Assembly (NCBI GenBank): GCA_016708465.1
Contig: JADJFT010000004.1
Location: 248,001-312,000, forward strand
DNA: 64,000 bases
Source of the DNA: Rhodanobacteraceae bacterium
GTDB lineage: Bacteria; Pseudomonadota; Gammaproteobacteria; Xanthomonadales; Ahniellaceae
Direction of reading: 5' to 3'
Shown here: one piece after another, positions 28,143-37,487 of the stretch
Numbering within the stretch: position 1 is the first letter of the stretch
Layout of the letters: every line of letters begins with the position of its first letter
Notes under the pieces: generated by a model
What the model saw: the letters and a program-made list of their open reading frames with translations, nothing else
Databases searched by the model: none
What the model was told of the DNA's origin: nothing
Made by a program: the position numbers and the translations under genes

Positions 28143-29227
28143 GCGGCCTCAGTGATCAGTTTGAGTTCGTCGGCTTGGTGTTCGCGCGACAGTGCATCGA
28201 TCACCGGATCGAGTTCACCTTCAACGATGGCGTCGAGCGAATACAAGGTCAGGCCGATACGGTGGTCGGTGAGGCGGCCCTGCGGGAAGTTGTAAGTGCG
28301 AATGCGCTGCGAGCGATCACCCGATCCGACCTGCACGCGCCGCAATTCGGCCTGCGCCGCGTGTTGCTTCTGCTGCTGTTCGTCGAGCAGTCGCGCCTTG
28401 AGCAGACTCAGCGCGCGCGCTCGGTTCTTGTGCTGTGAACGCTCGTCCTGACACTCGACGACGATCCCGCTCGGCAGATGCGTCACGCGGATTGCCGAAT
28501 CGGTCTTGTTCACATGCTGGCCGCCGGCACCAGAGGCACGGAAGGTATCGATTCGCAGGTCGGCCGGATTCAGTTCGATCTCTTCGATGTCGTCCACTTC
28601 CGGCAGTACCGCGACGGTTGCGGCCGAGGTGTGGATACGGCCCTGCGCTTCGGTTTCCGGCACACGTTGGACGCGATGCGTGCCGGACTCGAATTTCAGT
28701 CGCGCAAATGCGCCTTCGCCTTCAACGCGGGCGATCACTTCCTTGAATCCACCATGTTCACCGGCATTGGCGGAAATCAGCTCGACATGCCAGCGTTTCG
28801 ATTCGGCATAGCGCATGTACATGCGATAGAGGTCGCCGGCAAACATGGCGGCTTCGTCGCCGCCGGTGCCGGCACGGATTTCCAAGAACACCGGGGCATC
28901 GTCGCGTGGGTCACGTGGCACCAGCAGTAGGCCGAGCGATTCATCCAGATGCTGGCGCTCCGCTTCGAGCGACTGCAGTTCCTCAGTGGCCATCGCGCGT
29001 AGTTCGGCATCGTCTTCGGACTGCATCTGTTTTGCCGAATTAATTGCCTTGGCGTTCATGTCCATCGCGCCGAGACGGTCGGCGATTGGTTCCAGTTGTG
29101 CGTATTCGCGCGACAGTTCGCGGAAACGCTTCTGGTTGGCGAGCACCTCGGATTCGGCGAGTAATCGTTCGACTTCGACCTTGCGCTCGGCTAGGGCTTC
29201 GAGCTTGCGTCGGATCGACGGAGTCAT
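28139..29227 (-). CDS. prfA: Peptide chain release factor 1
   Basis: A 362-residue class I release factor that reads UAA and UAG and triggers peptide release. The catalytic GGQ loop is in RASGAGGQHVNKTDSA and the codon-reading tripeptide is P-E-T in RVPETEAQGRIHTS. The P-x-T form marks RF1, not RF2. Start MTPSIRRKLEALAER matches family length. The ATG overlaps the hemA stop, and the stop overlaps moaB. The methylase gene prmC, which often follows prfA, is not here. Confidence 0.96.
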   Translation of the reverse strand: MTPSIRRKLEALAERKVEVERLLAESEVLANQKRFRELSREYAQLEPIADRLGAMDMNAKAINSAKQMQSEDDAELRAMATEELQSLEAERQHLDESLGLLLVPRDPRDDAPVFLEIRAGTGGDEAAMFAGDLYRMYMRYAESKRWHVELISANAGEHGGFKEVIARVEGEGAFARLKFESGTHRVQRVPETEAQGRIHTSAATVAVLPEVDDIEEIELNPADLRIDTFRASGAGGQHVNKTDSAIRVTHLPSGIVVECQDERSQHKNRARALSLLKARLLDEQQQKQHAAQAELRRVQVGSGDRSQRIRTYNFPQGRLTDHRIGLTLYSLDAIVEGELDPVIDALSREHQADELKLITEAA

Positions 29228-30486
29228 CGCTTGCGATCGTCCGCCACGAACAGTTGCTCGGCGCTTCGCAACAGGTCGGCGTCGCCGCGCAGTGCTGCAG
29301 CGCGCAAGTTGCTCGACGGTGCGTGCAGTAGCTTGTTGGTCAGGGTATGGGCGAGAAAGCTCAGCGCCTCGGCTGGATCGCGACCGCCTTGCAGTAGCGA
29401 ATGCGCTTTCTCCAGCACCTCGTCGCGATGACGCTCGGCCTCGGCGCGGATTTTTTGAATCGGACCCTGGCCATCAATGGCGCGCAGCCAGCCCATAAAG
29501 TGTTCGGCTGCGAGCGCAACAATTTCTTCGGCCTCATGAGCGGCCTCGCGGCGCGAGCGCATTGCCTCGTCGATCGAGCGGCCGATGTCGTCGACAGTGT
29601 ACAGGTAGATGTCTTCCAGTTCGGCGACGTCGGCCGCGATGTCGCGGGGCACCGCGAGGTCGAGCATGAATTGTGGACGATGCCGGCGCGCTTTCAGGGC
29701 ATTCGCGGCGATGGTCTTGGTAATCACCGGATCGCGCGCTGCCGTTGAGGAGATCACGATATCGGCCTGGACGAGTGCATCCGGGAGATCGCACAGCGCG
29801 ATGGCCTGGCCATGAAAGCGATCAGCGAGCCCGCGTGCATTCGCCAGCGTCCGGTTCGCGACCACCAGTCGCTTCACCCCAGCTTCGGCAAGATGACGAG
29901 CGCAGAGTTCGATGGTGTCGCCGGCACCGATCAGCAGCACCCCGGCGGTCGCGAAGTAGGCGAAGATTTGTTGCGCCAGTCGCACCGCAGCGAACGCGAC
30001 CGAGACCGGGCTTGCGCCAATGCGGGTTTCGCTGCGCGCACGCTTGGCGACACTGAAACTTTGTTGGAACAACCGATCCATAGCCGAGTTGAGCGCTCCG
30101 GCATCGCGTGCGAGGTGATACGCAGTCTTGACCTGTCCAAGAATTTGCGGCTCACCGAGCACCATCGAATCCAGTCCGGTCGCGACCCGGAACAAGTGGC
30201 GCACGGCGGCTTCGTTTTCGTGTTGATAGAGGAAACTGTCGAGCCGGCCGGGCGTCAGTTGGAAATACCGGTGCAGCCAATCGGTCGGCACGGTTTCGGC
30301 GCCAGGCGCGACTCGGCAATACAACTCCGTGCGGTTGCAGGTCGACACTAATGCCGCTTCATGGACGCCCGCGAGTGCATGCAATTCGCGCAGCGCGGCG
30401 CTGGTGTGCTCAGGTGCCAACGCCACCTGCTCGCGCAGGGCGAGTGGTGCGGTCTGGTGATTGAGTCCGAGGGCGAGAAGCGTCAT
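29224..30486 (-). CDS. hemA: Glutamyl-tRNA reductase
   Basis: A 420-residue NADPH-dependent enzyme that turns glutamyl-tRNA into glutamate-1-semialdehyde, the first step of C5-pathway haem synthesis. The catalytic cysteine is in LVSTCNRTELYCR, the dinucleotide fold is VLLIGAGDTIELCARHLAEAG, and the C-terminal dimer helix is ALSFLAHTLTNKLLHAPS. The ATG at 30486 begins MTLLALGLNHQTAPL, the standard N-terminus; upstream codons have no family match. It heads the overlapping hemA-prfA-moaB-ppk2 operon and is divergent from the TPR lipoprotein gene. Confidence 0.95.
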   Translation of the reverse strand: MTLLALGLNHQTAPLALREQVALAPEHTSAALRELHALAGVHEAALVSTCNRTELYCRVAPGAETVPTDWLHRYFQLTPGRLDSFLYQHENEAAVRHLFRVATGLDSMVLGEPQILGQVKTAYHLARDAGALNSAMDRLFQQSFSVAKRARSETRIGASPVSVAFAAVRLAQQIFAYFATAGVLLIGAGDTIELCARHLAEAGVKRLVVANRTLANARGLADRFHGQAIALCDLPDALVQADIVISSTAARDPVITKTIAANALKARRHRPQFMLDLAVPRDIAADVAELEDIYLYTVDDIGRSIDEAMRSRREAAHEAEEIVALAAEHFMGWLRAIDGQGPIQKIRAEAERHRDEVLEKAHSLLQGGRDPAEALSFLAHTLTNKLLHAPSSNLRAAALRGDADLLRSAEQLFVADDRKR

Positions 30487-30532
30487 GGCATGCGAAGATT
30501 GGCGGATGCGAATTGTCGGTGTCAGGCCCAAG

Positions 30533-32239
30533 ATGGGCAAGAACGGAATGCGGCAAGCCTATCGTGCAGCCCTGCGTGCTGGCTTGATCGGTGTCATTTG
30601 TGCGCTGCTCGTGGCTTGTGCGGCGGCGCCGAAGCCTGGGCCTGAGCCTGAATTACCGGCGGCGCCGGATTTGATGGCCGACGATCTTGCGTTATTCGAG
30701 CGTTTTCAGGCCGAATACGCGCTGCAAGCTGGCGATCGCGAGGCTGCTGCCGAGCGTCTGGCCAAGGCCGCCATGCTCAGCGACGATCCGAAGCAGAGTT
30801 TGAGCGCATTACGCGCTGCCTTGTTTGCCGGGCGGCGGGCGGCGGCGCAGGCCTTGCTGGCGCGTTGGCGTGCGTTGGCACCAGGCGAACCAGCGAGTGA
30901 TGCCTATGGCGCTGCCGTGGCTCTGGCCAGCGGCGATAGCACCACGGCAGAGACCGCGGCCGCCGCGCTGGGCGACGCCGTTGACGCCCGTCGCCGACTT
31001 GCCGAAGCGCTGCGTTGGGTTACGCCGACCGAACGTGTCCTGCCATTCGTCGAGTTGCGCTTGGCCCGTAGCGATGATGCCGAAGACTGGATGCACTGGA
31101 CCGCATTCGCGCGCGACCGACGCGCGCCGGAAGTGGCGATGCGCCTTGCCGATCTGGCGACACAACGGTTTCCGCGCGATGCCCGAGTGTTCGTTCTGCG
31201 CGCCGCTTTGGTGCGTGAGCGCGATCCGGCGGCGGCGGTGCCCGATCTCGAACAGGCGCTGGCGCTCGACGGCAAGTCCGCGCTGGTCCGGATGTCGCTG
31301 GCACACGCCTACAACGCCGCGGGTGATGCCGCAAAAGCAGCAGATGTGGTCGCCGGTATCGATCCCGCCACGGACGAGTCGATCACCGCCGAGATTGCGT
31401 ATGCGTCGCGCGCCACTGACCAGCGCTCGATGCGTGCGGCTTATCGGCATCTGGCGTCCTTGTTGGCCCCGCACCCACCGCATCGCTTGATGCTGTTGGG
31501 CAATGTTGCGGAACTGCTCGATCTCGATGGCGAAGCCGAGCGCTGGTATCGCGAGGTACCGAGCGGCGCGCCGCGCGTCGCCGCGCAGTTGCGTATTGCC
31601 GCCTTGCGCTTCGCCGCCGGTGATGCCGCCGCCGCACTCGCGACCATCGCCGAATTGCGTGCCAGCGGAACGCTGGGTCGCGACGACCTGGTGCGCAGCT
31701 ATGTGCTTGAAGCGGAGGTCCGCCGGAGAGTGGAGGATGCGGCGGCGGCGGTTGCAGTCTTTGACGACGGTTTGCGCATGCTGCCGGATGACGGTGAGCT
31801 GATGTACGCGCGTGCGCTGATGCTGGCCGAAGCCGGTCGTGACGACGAGATGGAGCGCGACCTGCGGCGCATGATCGAGCTCGATCCAAACGATGCCGAT
31901 GCGCTTAACGCACTCGGCTATTCGCTGGTCGATGCCAATCGTCAGTTGGACGAGGCCGCGGCCCTGTTGGCGCGGGCCGAACAGATCACCCCGGACAGTG
32001 CGGCCCTGCTCGACAGTATCGGCTGGCTTGCGTATCGACGTGGCGATCTAGATGGCGCTTTGGAGAAACTGCGTGCCGCTCATGCACAACTCAATGACCC
32101 GGAAGTAGCCGCGCATCTCGGCGAAGTGCTGTGGCAACGCGGCGATCACGATGCGGCACGCAAGGTTTGGACGGAAGCTGCGGCGCGCGAACCGGCACAT
32201 CAGACGTTGCGCGAAACCATGCGGCGGCTCCTGCCATGA
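30533..32239 (+). CDS. Tetratricopeptide-repeat lipoprotein
   Basis: About 568 residues. A lipoprotein signal (AGLIGVICALLVACAAAPKPG) is followed by alanine-rich helical repeats over the whole length. The clearest TPR units are near the C-terminus, ELDPNDADALNALGYSLVDA and TPDSAALLDSIGWLAYRRGD. It should sit on the periplasmic face of a membrane as a protein-interaction scaffold. The start is uncertain: ATGs at 30506, 30533 and 30548 are in frame. It overlaps lolB by four bases, and this gene order is common in Xanthomonadales. Confidence 0.82.
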   Translation: MGKNGMRQAYRAALRAGLIGVICALLVACAAAPKPGPEPELPAAPDLMADDLALFERFQAEYALQAGDREAAAERLAKAAMLSDDPKQSLSALRAALFAGRRAAAQALLARWRALAPGEPASDAYGAAVALASGDSTTAETAAAALGDAVDARRRLAEALRWVTPTERVLPFVELRLARSDDAEDWMHWTAFARDRRAPEVAMRLADLATQRFPRDARVFVLRAALVRERDPAAAVPDLEQALALDGKSALVRMSLAHAYNAAGDAAKAADVVAGIDPATDESITAEIAYASRATDQRSMRAAYRHLASLLAPHPPHRLMLLGNVAELLDLDGEAERWYREVPSGAPRVAAQLRIAALRFAAGDAAAALATIAELRASGTLGRDDLVRSYVLEAEVRRRVEDAAAAVAVFDDGLRMLPDDGELMYARALMLAEAGRDDEMERDLRRMIELDPNDADALNALGYSLVDANRQLDEAAALLARAEQITPDSAALLDSIGWLAYRRGDLDGALEKLRAAHAQLNDPEVAAHLGEVLWQRGDHDAARKVWTEAAAREPAHQTLRETMRRLLP

Positions 32240-32790
32240 GGCGTGGTGGGTGGCACTGTGTTTTGATCTTGGCCAGCCTGATGCTGGCCGCTTGCGGCGC
32301 GCGCCGCGGTGCCATCGAAACGCTCGGCGATGCAGCGCATTGGCGACTTGAAGGCCGATTGGCGGTGTCCGACGGGCACGACAGCGGCAGCGGCACAGTG
32401 ACCTGGGAACAGGAAGGTGCTTACTTCATGATTCAGTTGCGTGCCCCGATCAGTGGCCAGAACTGGCGGTTGTCCGGCGACGGCGCGCTGTGCACGCTCG
32501 AAGGTCTGCGCGCAGATCCGTTGACTGCGGACTCGCCGGAAGCGTTGCTGGAACGCGAATTGGGATGGCATCTGCCGGTCGCGGCATTGCGTGACTGGCT
32601 GCAGGGACGCCCAATGAACGACGATATCCGCGTGATACGCGATAAATCCGGCCAGATCAGCGGATTTAGCGAAAGTGGCTGGGCCGTGAGCTATCGCGAC
32701 TTCCGTGCCGGTCGGCCCACCCGCATCAGCGCGAACAAGCCGCCGTACCAAGTTCGGTCGGCGATCAAATCCTGGGTCGTTTTGCCGTGA
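32236..32790 (+). CDS. lolB: Outer-membrane lipoprotein receptor LolB
   Basis: A 184-residue outer-membrane lipoprotein that accepts lipoproteins from LolA and inserts them. The lipobox LMLAAC places the lipidated cysteine at residue 20. WRLEGRLAVSDGHDSGSGTVTWEQEG and the LPVAALRDWLQGRP segment are typical of LolB. It starts within the stop of the TPR gene (ATGA) and its own stop overlaps the GTG start of ispE, a classic lolB-ispE arrangement. Confidence 0.93.
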   Translation: MRRGGWHCVLILASLMLAACGARRGAIETLGDAAHWRLEGRLAVSDGHDSGSGTVTWEQEGAYFMIQLRAPISGQNWRLSGDGALCTLEGLRADPLTADSPEALLERELGWHLPVAALRDWLQGRPMNDDIRVIRDKSGQISGFSESGWAVSYRDFRAGRPTRISANKPPYQVRSAIKSWVVLP

Positions 32791-33659
32791 TCGACGCTGC
32801 GGCAAGCGTCTGGCCGGCACCGGCCAAGCTGAATTTGTTTCTGCACGTCGTCGGTCGTCGAGACGACGGTTATCACCGACTGCAAACGGTGTTCCAGTTC
32901 ATCAATTTGGTCGACACAATCACGTTGGCGGCGCGCAAAGATCGCGAGATTCACCGGATTGCGCCGTTGCCGAATGTAGCCGCTGAAGATGATCTCTGCG
33001 TGCGCGCGGCGCGTGCGTTGCAGCGAACAACCGATTGCCATTTCGGCGCCCGGATCACGCTCGATAAGCGCATCCCGATCGGCGGCGGGCTCGGCGGTGG
33101 CAGTTCAGACGCCGCGACGGTGTTGGTTGGGCTCAATGAACTTTGGCAAACAGCACTGAACGTCGACGAATTGGCTGCGATTGGCCTGCAATTAGGCGCC
33201 GATGTGCCAGTTTTCGTGCGTATGCGCAATGCTTGGGCGGAAGGAATCGGTGAACAGCTTCAATCGATTGATCTGCCTCAACAATATTTTGTTGTTGTGG
33301 ATCCGCGCGTTCATGTTGCGACGCCACAAGTTTTTGCTGCGCCGGAATTGACACGGGACACGCCGCCAACCACAATCTCGCGCTTCGTTTCGGGCGATCC
33401 GACACGCAATGACCTAGAACCGGTCGTGCGTGCGCGCCACCGTGAGGTGGATTCGGCACTGCGCTGGCTCTCGGGTCATGCGCCGGCACGGATGAGCGGC
33501 AGCGGTTCTTGTGTATTCGCAGCGATGGTCAGCGAGGCGCAGGCGAACGCAGTCGTTGCGGATTGTCCGCTGGAGTGGCGCGCCTATACGGTGCGCGGGT
33601 TGGCGCAGTCACCGCTCGCCGACGCCGTTTTGGCGTATCGGGCGGGGCATGCTCGCTAA
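32787..33659 (+). CDS. ispE: 4-diphosphocytidyl-2-C-methyl-D-erythritol kinase
   Basis: A 290-residue GHMP kinase of the MEP isoprenoid pathway. WPAPAKLNLFLHVVGRRDDGYH is the substrate-side N-terminus, PIGGGLGGGSSDAATVL is the ATP loop and RMSGSGSCVFA is the third GHMP motif. It starts at a GTG that overlaps the lolB stop (GTGA), consistent with translational coupling. It is followed by tRNA-Gln and prs, as in many gammaproteobacteria. Confidence 0.95.
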   Translation: MIDAAASVWPAPAKLNLFLHVVGRRDDGYHRLQTVFQFINLVDTITLAARKDREIHRIAPLPNVAAEDDLCVRAARALQRTTDCHFGARITLDKRIPIGGGLGGGSSDAATVLVGLNELWQTALNVDELAAIGLQLGADVPVFVRMRNAWAEGIGEQLQSIDLPQQYFVVVDPRVHVATPQVFAAPELTRDTPPTTISRFVSGDPTRNDLEPVVRARHREVDSALRWLSGHAPARMSGSGSCVFAAMVSEAQANAVVADCPLEWRAYTVRGLAQSPLADAVLAYRAGHAR

Positions 33660-33675
33660 GAGTTCGGTTTCACGT

Positions 33676-33751
33676 TGGGACGTCGCCAAGTCGGTAAGGC
33701 ACGGGATTTTGATTCCCGCATTCGAAGGTTCGAGTCCTTCCGTCCCAGCCA
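33676..33751 (+). tRNA. tRNA-Gln (TTG)
   Basis: A cloverleaf of 76 bases with acceptor stem TGGGACG/CGTCCCA, anticodon TTG in GGGATTTTGATTCCC, T-loop GGTTCGAGTCC and an encoded 3' CCA. It sits between ispE and prs, the conserved place for this tRNA. Confidence 0.95.
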
Positions 33752-33837
33752 TTTCGTCCTGTAGCGGGGGCACGATGGCGCTGGCCGAGGATGTTGCCTC
33801 CTGATCATGACGCGCGGTCCGCCGCGACGGGTGAACG

Positions 33838-34794
33838 ATGAAGACTGATGGAATCCTCGTATTTTCCGGCAATGCCCACCGCGCGCTGGCGCTGTCGGTC
33901 TGCAAGCAGCTCGGCGTGCCGCTCGGCAAGGCCTTGGTCGGCAAGTTTTCGGATGGCGAAGTCCAGGTCGAGATCGAAGAAAACGTGCGTCGGCAGGAGG
34001 TGTTCGTCATCCAACCGACGTGCGCCCCGACAGCCGAGAATTTCATGGAATTGCTGGTGTTGATCGATGCACTGAAGCGCGCATCGGTGGCCTCGGTGAC
34101 CGCGGTTGTGCCGTATTTCGGCTACGCCCGCCAGGATCGTCGCCCGCGTTCGGCGCGTGTCCCGATCACTGCCAAGGTGGCCGCGAAGATGATCCAGGCT
34201 GCGGGCTGCGATCGCGTGCTGACGGTCGATGTGCATGCCGACCAGATTCAGGGCTTCTTCGATATCCCGCTGGACAACGTCTATTCGTCGCCGGTGCTGC
34301 TGGCCGATGTTTGGCGCCACCACGGTACGAAGAACATTGTTGTGGTGTCGCCAGATGTTGGCGGTGTGGTGCGCGCACGCGCGATCGCGAAACGCTTGGA
34401 TGACGCCGACCTTGCCATCATCGACAAACGCCGCCCGCGTCCGAACGAGGCGACGGTGATGAACATCATCGGTGAAGTCGAGGGCAAAACCTGTGTGCTG
34501 GTGGACGACATCGTCGATACCGCTGGCACGCTCTGCGCTGCCGCCGCTGCACTGAAGCAGCGCGGCGCGTCCAAGGTGGTCGCCTACTGCACGCACCCGG
34601 TGCTATCGGGTCCGGCGATCGCGAACATCCAGAATTCCGCCATGGACGAACTGGTCGTGACTGACACGATCCCGCTCTCCGAGGCTGCACAAGGCTGCGG
34701 GCGTATTCGCCAGCTGTCGGTCGCCGAATTACTTGCTGAAACGATGCGACGCATCAGTTTCGGCGAGTCAGTCAGTTCGCTCTACATCGATTGA
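33838..34794 (+). CDS. prs: Ribose-phosphate pyrophosphokinase
   Basis: A 318-residue enzyme making PRPP from ribose 5-phosphate and ATP, feeding nucleotide, histidine and tryptophan synthesis. The flexible loop PYFGYARQDRRPRSARVPIT, the metal/PPi site VLTVDVHADQIQGFF and the PRPP-binding loop CVLVDDIVDTAGTLC are all present. Family length is standard (about 315). It follows tRNA-Gln and precedes rplY. Confidence 0.96.
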   Translation: MKTDGILVFSGNAHRALALSVCKQLGVPLGKALVGKFSDGEVQVEIEENVRRQEVFVIQPTCAPTAENFMELLVLIDALKRASVASVTAVVPYFGYARQDRRPRSARVPITAKVAAKMIQAAGCDRVLTVDVHADQIQGFFDIPLDNVYSSPVLLADVWRHHGTKNIVVVSPDVGGVVRARAIAKRLDDADLAIIDKRRPRPNEATVMNIIGEVEGKTCVLVDDIVDTAGTLCAAAAALKQRGASKVVAYCTHPVLSGPAIANIQNSAMDELVVTDTIPLSEAAQGCGRIRQLSVAELLAETMRRISFGESVSSLYID

Positions 34795-34879
34795 TGGTCG
34801 CGAGCTGACGTTTCTGCTCCGCTGGTCGCGGCGGAGCACTTTCCACCGCGAGGTGGGTTTTTCTAATAGAGTCAATCAC

Positions 34880-35623
34880 ATGGCAACTAAACAAGAAATC
34901 AAGGCCGAATCGCGTGGTGTCGAGGGCAAGGGTGCGAGCCGCCGCCTGCGTCACGCTGGCAAAATTCCTGCAGTGCTCTACGGCGCCAAGCAGAATCCGC
35001 AGAACATCCAACTCGATCAGATCAGCACCCAGTTGCTCGCCCATCACGAGTGGTTCTATTCGTCGGTGCTGCAACTGAATCTCGACGGCAAGGTGCAAAA
35101 AGTCCTGCTGCGCGACATCCAGCGCCACCCGTACAAAACGATCCTGATGCATCTCGATTTCCAGCGTGTTTCGGAAACCGAAAAGCTGCGTCTGTCGGTG
35201 CCGTTGCACTTCCTGAATCAAGAAAAGTCGCCTGCTGGCAAGACCGTCGGCGTCGTCATCACGCACGAGATGAACGAAGTCGAGATCTACTGCCTGCCGA
35301 AGCACATCCCGGAATTCATCGAGGTCGATCTGTCGGCGCTCGAAATCGGTGACATCTTGCATATGTCGAGTTTGAACCTCGGTGCTGATATCGAGATTCC
35401 GGCGTTGAAGCTGGGCAAGGAACATGATCTTGCGCTGGTTATTGCGCGGATGCAGAAGGCCGAGGTCGAGGTGGCCGCAGACGGCGCAGCAGGCGATGTA
35501 CCAGCCAGCAAAGTTGCAGCCCCAGCCAAGGGCGCGGCCCCAGCCAAGGGCGCAGCGCCTGCCAAGGGTGGTGCTGCCGCCAAGGGCGCAGCGCCAGCCA
35601 AGGCAGCGGCGAAGAAGAAGTAA
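34880..35623 (+). CDS. rplY: 50S ribosomal protein L25/general stress protein Ctc
   Basis: A 247-residue long-form (TL5/Ctc) L25 that binds 5S rRNA. The N-terminal L25 domain starts at KAESRGVEGKGASRRLRHAGKIPAVLYG, and the C-terminal beta domain runs to about residue 190 (YCLPKHIPEFIEVDLSALEIGD). A low-complexity tail of about 55 residues follows, ending in three lysines. The ATG at 34880 was chosen because the family N-terminus (MATKQEIKAESR) begins there. Confidence 0.93.
   Translation: MATKQEIKAESRGVEGKGASRRLRHAGKIPAVLYGAKQNPQNIQLDQISTQLLAHHEWFYSSVLQLNLDGKVQKVLLRDIQRHPYKTILMHLDFQRVSETEKLRLSVPLHFLNQEKSPAGKTVGVVITHEMNEVEIYCLPKHIPEFIEVDLSALEIGDILHMSSLNLGADIEIPALKLGKEHDLALVIARMQKAEVEVAADGAAGDVPASKVAAPAKGAAPAKGAAPAKGGAAAKGAAPAKAAAKKK
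35516..35605 (+). repeat. Five 18-base tandem repeats in the rplY tail
   Basis: Five head-to-tail copies of an 18-base unit encode five imperfect copies of A-A-P-A-K-G, so the L25 tail is a lysine-, alanine- and proline-rich strand. The copies differ at a few positions. Such repeats often vary in number between strains. Confidence 0.85.
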
Positions 35624-35680
35624 TCCGTTCGCGTCACCGGTGGGCCAAGTGCCCATCCGGCGGTGCGAATGGATGCAGTG

Positions 35681-36298
35681 ATGGCGGCATTGCGCCTCAT
35701 CATCGGCCTCGGCAATCCCGGCGCCGACTATGCCAGAACCCGGCACAACTCCGGGTTCTGGTTTTTGGACGCGTTGGCTGAATCACTGGGCGCGCGCTTT
35801 GGTGTGGACGGCAAATTGCTTGCTGAAACGGCCAAAGGAAACATCGGCGGGCATCCGGTCTGGCTGCTGAAGCCGACGACCTTCATGAATCGCTGCGGAC
35901 AATCGGTTTCGGCCGCGTTGCGTTATTACAAGATCGAAGCGGACGAATGTTTGGTCGCGCATGACGAACTGGATTTGCCGGCGGGCGCCGCTCGGCTCAA
36001 GTTCGATGGCGGCCACGGCGGCCAGAACGGGCTACGTGACCTGGTCGCGGCGCTTGGTCACGGCAAGTTCCATCGGTTGCGCCTTGGCATCGGTCACCCG
36101 GGCGATAAACACGAGGTGACCAACTGGGTGCTGGGCCGGCCTGGTCGGGACGACGAGCATGCGATCCGCGATGCCGTTGCGCGCAGTTTGCAGGTGCTGC
36201 CGCTGGCAGTGGCCGGCGACATGAACGGTGCAATGAAACTGCTGCACACGCCTGCGGGCGCAGCGCGGCCGTCGACTGGCACACGGCCCGCCACATAA
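35681..36298 (+). CDS. pth: Peptidyl-tRNA hydrolase
   Basis: A 205-residue enzyme that frees tRNA from stalled peptidyl-tRNA. Conserved elements are IIGLGNPGADYARTRHNSGF (catalytic histidine), LLKPTTFMNRCGQSV and DELDLPAGAARLKFDGGHGGQNGLRDL. The C-terminus is extended and rather low in complexity. The start is placed at the ATG giving MAALRLIIGLGNPG; ATG at 35669 is possible. It follows rplY and precedes ychF, a very common order. Confidence 0.94.
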   Translation: MAALRLIIGLGNPGADYARTRHNSGFWFLDALAESLGARFGVDGKLLAETAKGNIGGHPVWLLKPTTFMNRCGQSVSAALRYYKIEADECLVAHDELDLPAGAARLKFDGGHGGQNGLRDLVAALGHGKFHRLRLGIGHPGDKHEVTNWVLGRPGRDDEHAIRDAVARSLQVLPLAVAGDMNGAMKLLHTPAGAARPSTGTRPAT

Positions 36299-36324
36299 CG
36301 AATTCGAATCATCAAGGAATCACC

Positions 36325-37416
36325 ATGGGTATCAAGTGCGGCATCGTGGGCTTGCCGAACGTCGGTAAATCGACGCTATTCAATGCGTTGACCAAGGCCG
36401 GTATTCCGGCGGCGAATTTTCCGTTCTGCACGATCGATCCAAACATCGGCGTCGTGCCGGTACCGGATGAGCGTCTCGGTGTGCTCTCTTCGATCGCCAA
36501 ACCGCTGAAAATCATCCCGACCTTGATTGAGTTCGTCGATATTGCCGGCTTGGTCAAGGGCGCTGCGTCGGGTGAAGGTCTCGGCAACAAGTTTCTTTCA
36601 CATATCCGCGAGGTCGATGCGATCGCACATGTCGTGCGCTGCTTTGAGCACACGGATATCGTCCACGTCGCCGGTCGCATCGATCCGCTGGACGACATCG
36701 ACACGATCGATACCGAGCTCGCACTTGCTGACCTTGACTCCGTCGAAAAAGCACTGAATCGCGCCGAAAAGATGGCAAAAGCCAACGATAAGGACGCGAT
36801 CGTGAAGAAAGAGGTGCTCACGCGCGTGCGCGATCACTTGAACGCCGGCAAATCGGCGCGCAGTGCCGGATTGTCTGCCGAAGACAAAGCCGTGATCCGC
36901 GATTTGTTCCTGCTTACGCTGAAACCAGTGATGTACGTCGCCAACGTCATGGAAGATGGATTCACGAATAATCCGTTCCTCGATGCCGTGCGCGCCCGCG
37001 CCGAGACCGAGGGCGCGGAAGTGGTCCCGGTCTGTGCCGCGATCGAGGAAGAGCTGTCGCAACTCGACGACGCCGACAAGCATGCATTTCTCGCGGACAT
37101 GGGTCTGGACGAGCCGGGCCTGAACCGCGTCATTCGCGCCGGCTACAAGCTGCTTGGTCTGCAGACCTATTTCACCGCCGGCGAAAAGGAAGTTCGCGCC
37201 TGGACCATCAAGAAGGGGTTTACTGCGCCGCAGGCAGCGGGCGTGATTCACACCGACTTCGAGAAAGGCTTTATTCGTGCGGAAACCATCGGCTACGACG
37301 ATTACATCGCGTTCAAAGGCGAGGCTGGGGCAAAGCAGGTTGGCAAGTTGCGGTTGGAAGGTAAGGACTACATCGTCAAGGAAGGCGACGTGCTGCACTT
37401 CCGCTTCAATGTCTGA
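36325..37416 (+). CDS. ychF: Redox-regulated ATPase YchF (Obg family)
   Basis: A 363-residue Obg-like protein that binds ATP more readily than GTP. The G1 motif is GLPNVGKSTLFN, G3 is DIAGLVKGAASGEGLGN, and the NxxE-type specificity motif is NVMED, not NKxD. A coiled-coil insert lies at about residues 130-190 and a TGS domain at the end (FTAGEKEVRAWTIKKG ... DVLHFRFNV). It is the last gene before the tRNA-tuf cluster. Confidence 0.96.
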   Translation: MGIKCGIVGLPNVGKSTLFNALTKAGIPAANFPFCTIDPNIGVVPVPDERLGVLSSIAKPLKIIPTLIEFVDIAGLVKGAASGEGLGNKFLSHIREVDAIAHVVRCFEHTDIVHVAGRIDPLDDIDTIDTELALADLDSVEKALNRAEKMAKANDKDAIVKKEVLTRVRDHLNAGKSARSAGLSAEDKAVIRDLFLLTLKPVMYVANVMEDGFTNNPFLDAVRARAETEGAEVVPVCAAIEEELSQLDDADKHAFLADMGLDEPGLNRVIRAGYKLLGLQTYFTAGEKEVRAWTIKKGFTAPQAAGVIHTDFEKGFIRAETIGYDDYIAFKGEAGAKQVGKLRLEGKDYIVKEGDVLHFRFNV

Positions 37417-37458
37417 ACGAATCTCGACGACGCCTCGATAATTTGTCGTTCCGCCCGG

Positions 37459-37487
37459 TTGACGCCGATGCGTCGCGCCGTCAGAAT
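37459..37487 (+). promoter_or_regulatory. Promoter of the tRNA-tuf1 operon
   Basis: TTGACG at 37459-37464 is separated by 17 bases from CAGAAT at 37482-37487, followed by the GC-rich discriminator GCCGGGC. Transcription would start about ten bases before tRNA-Tyr at 37504. A GC-rich discriminator is typical of stringently controlled stable-RNA promoters. Confidence 0.6.
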
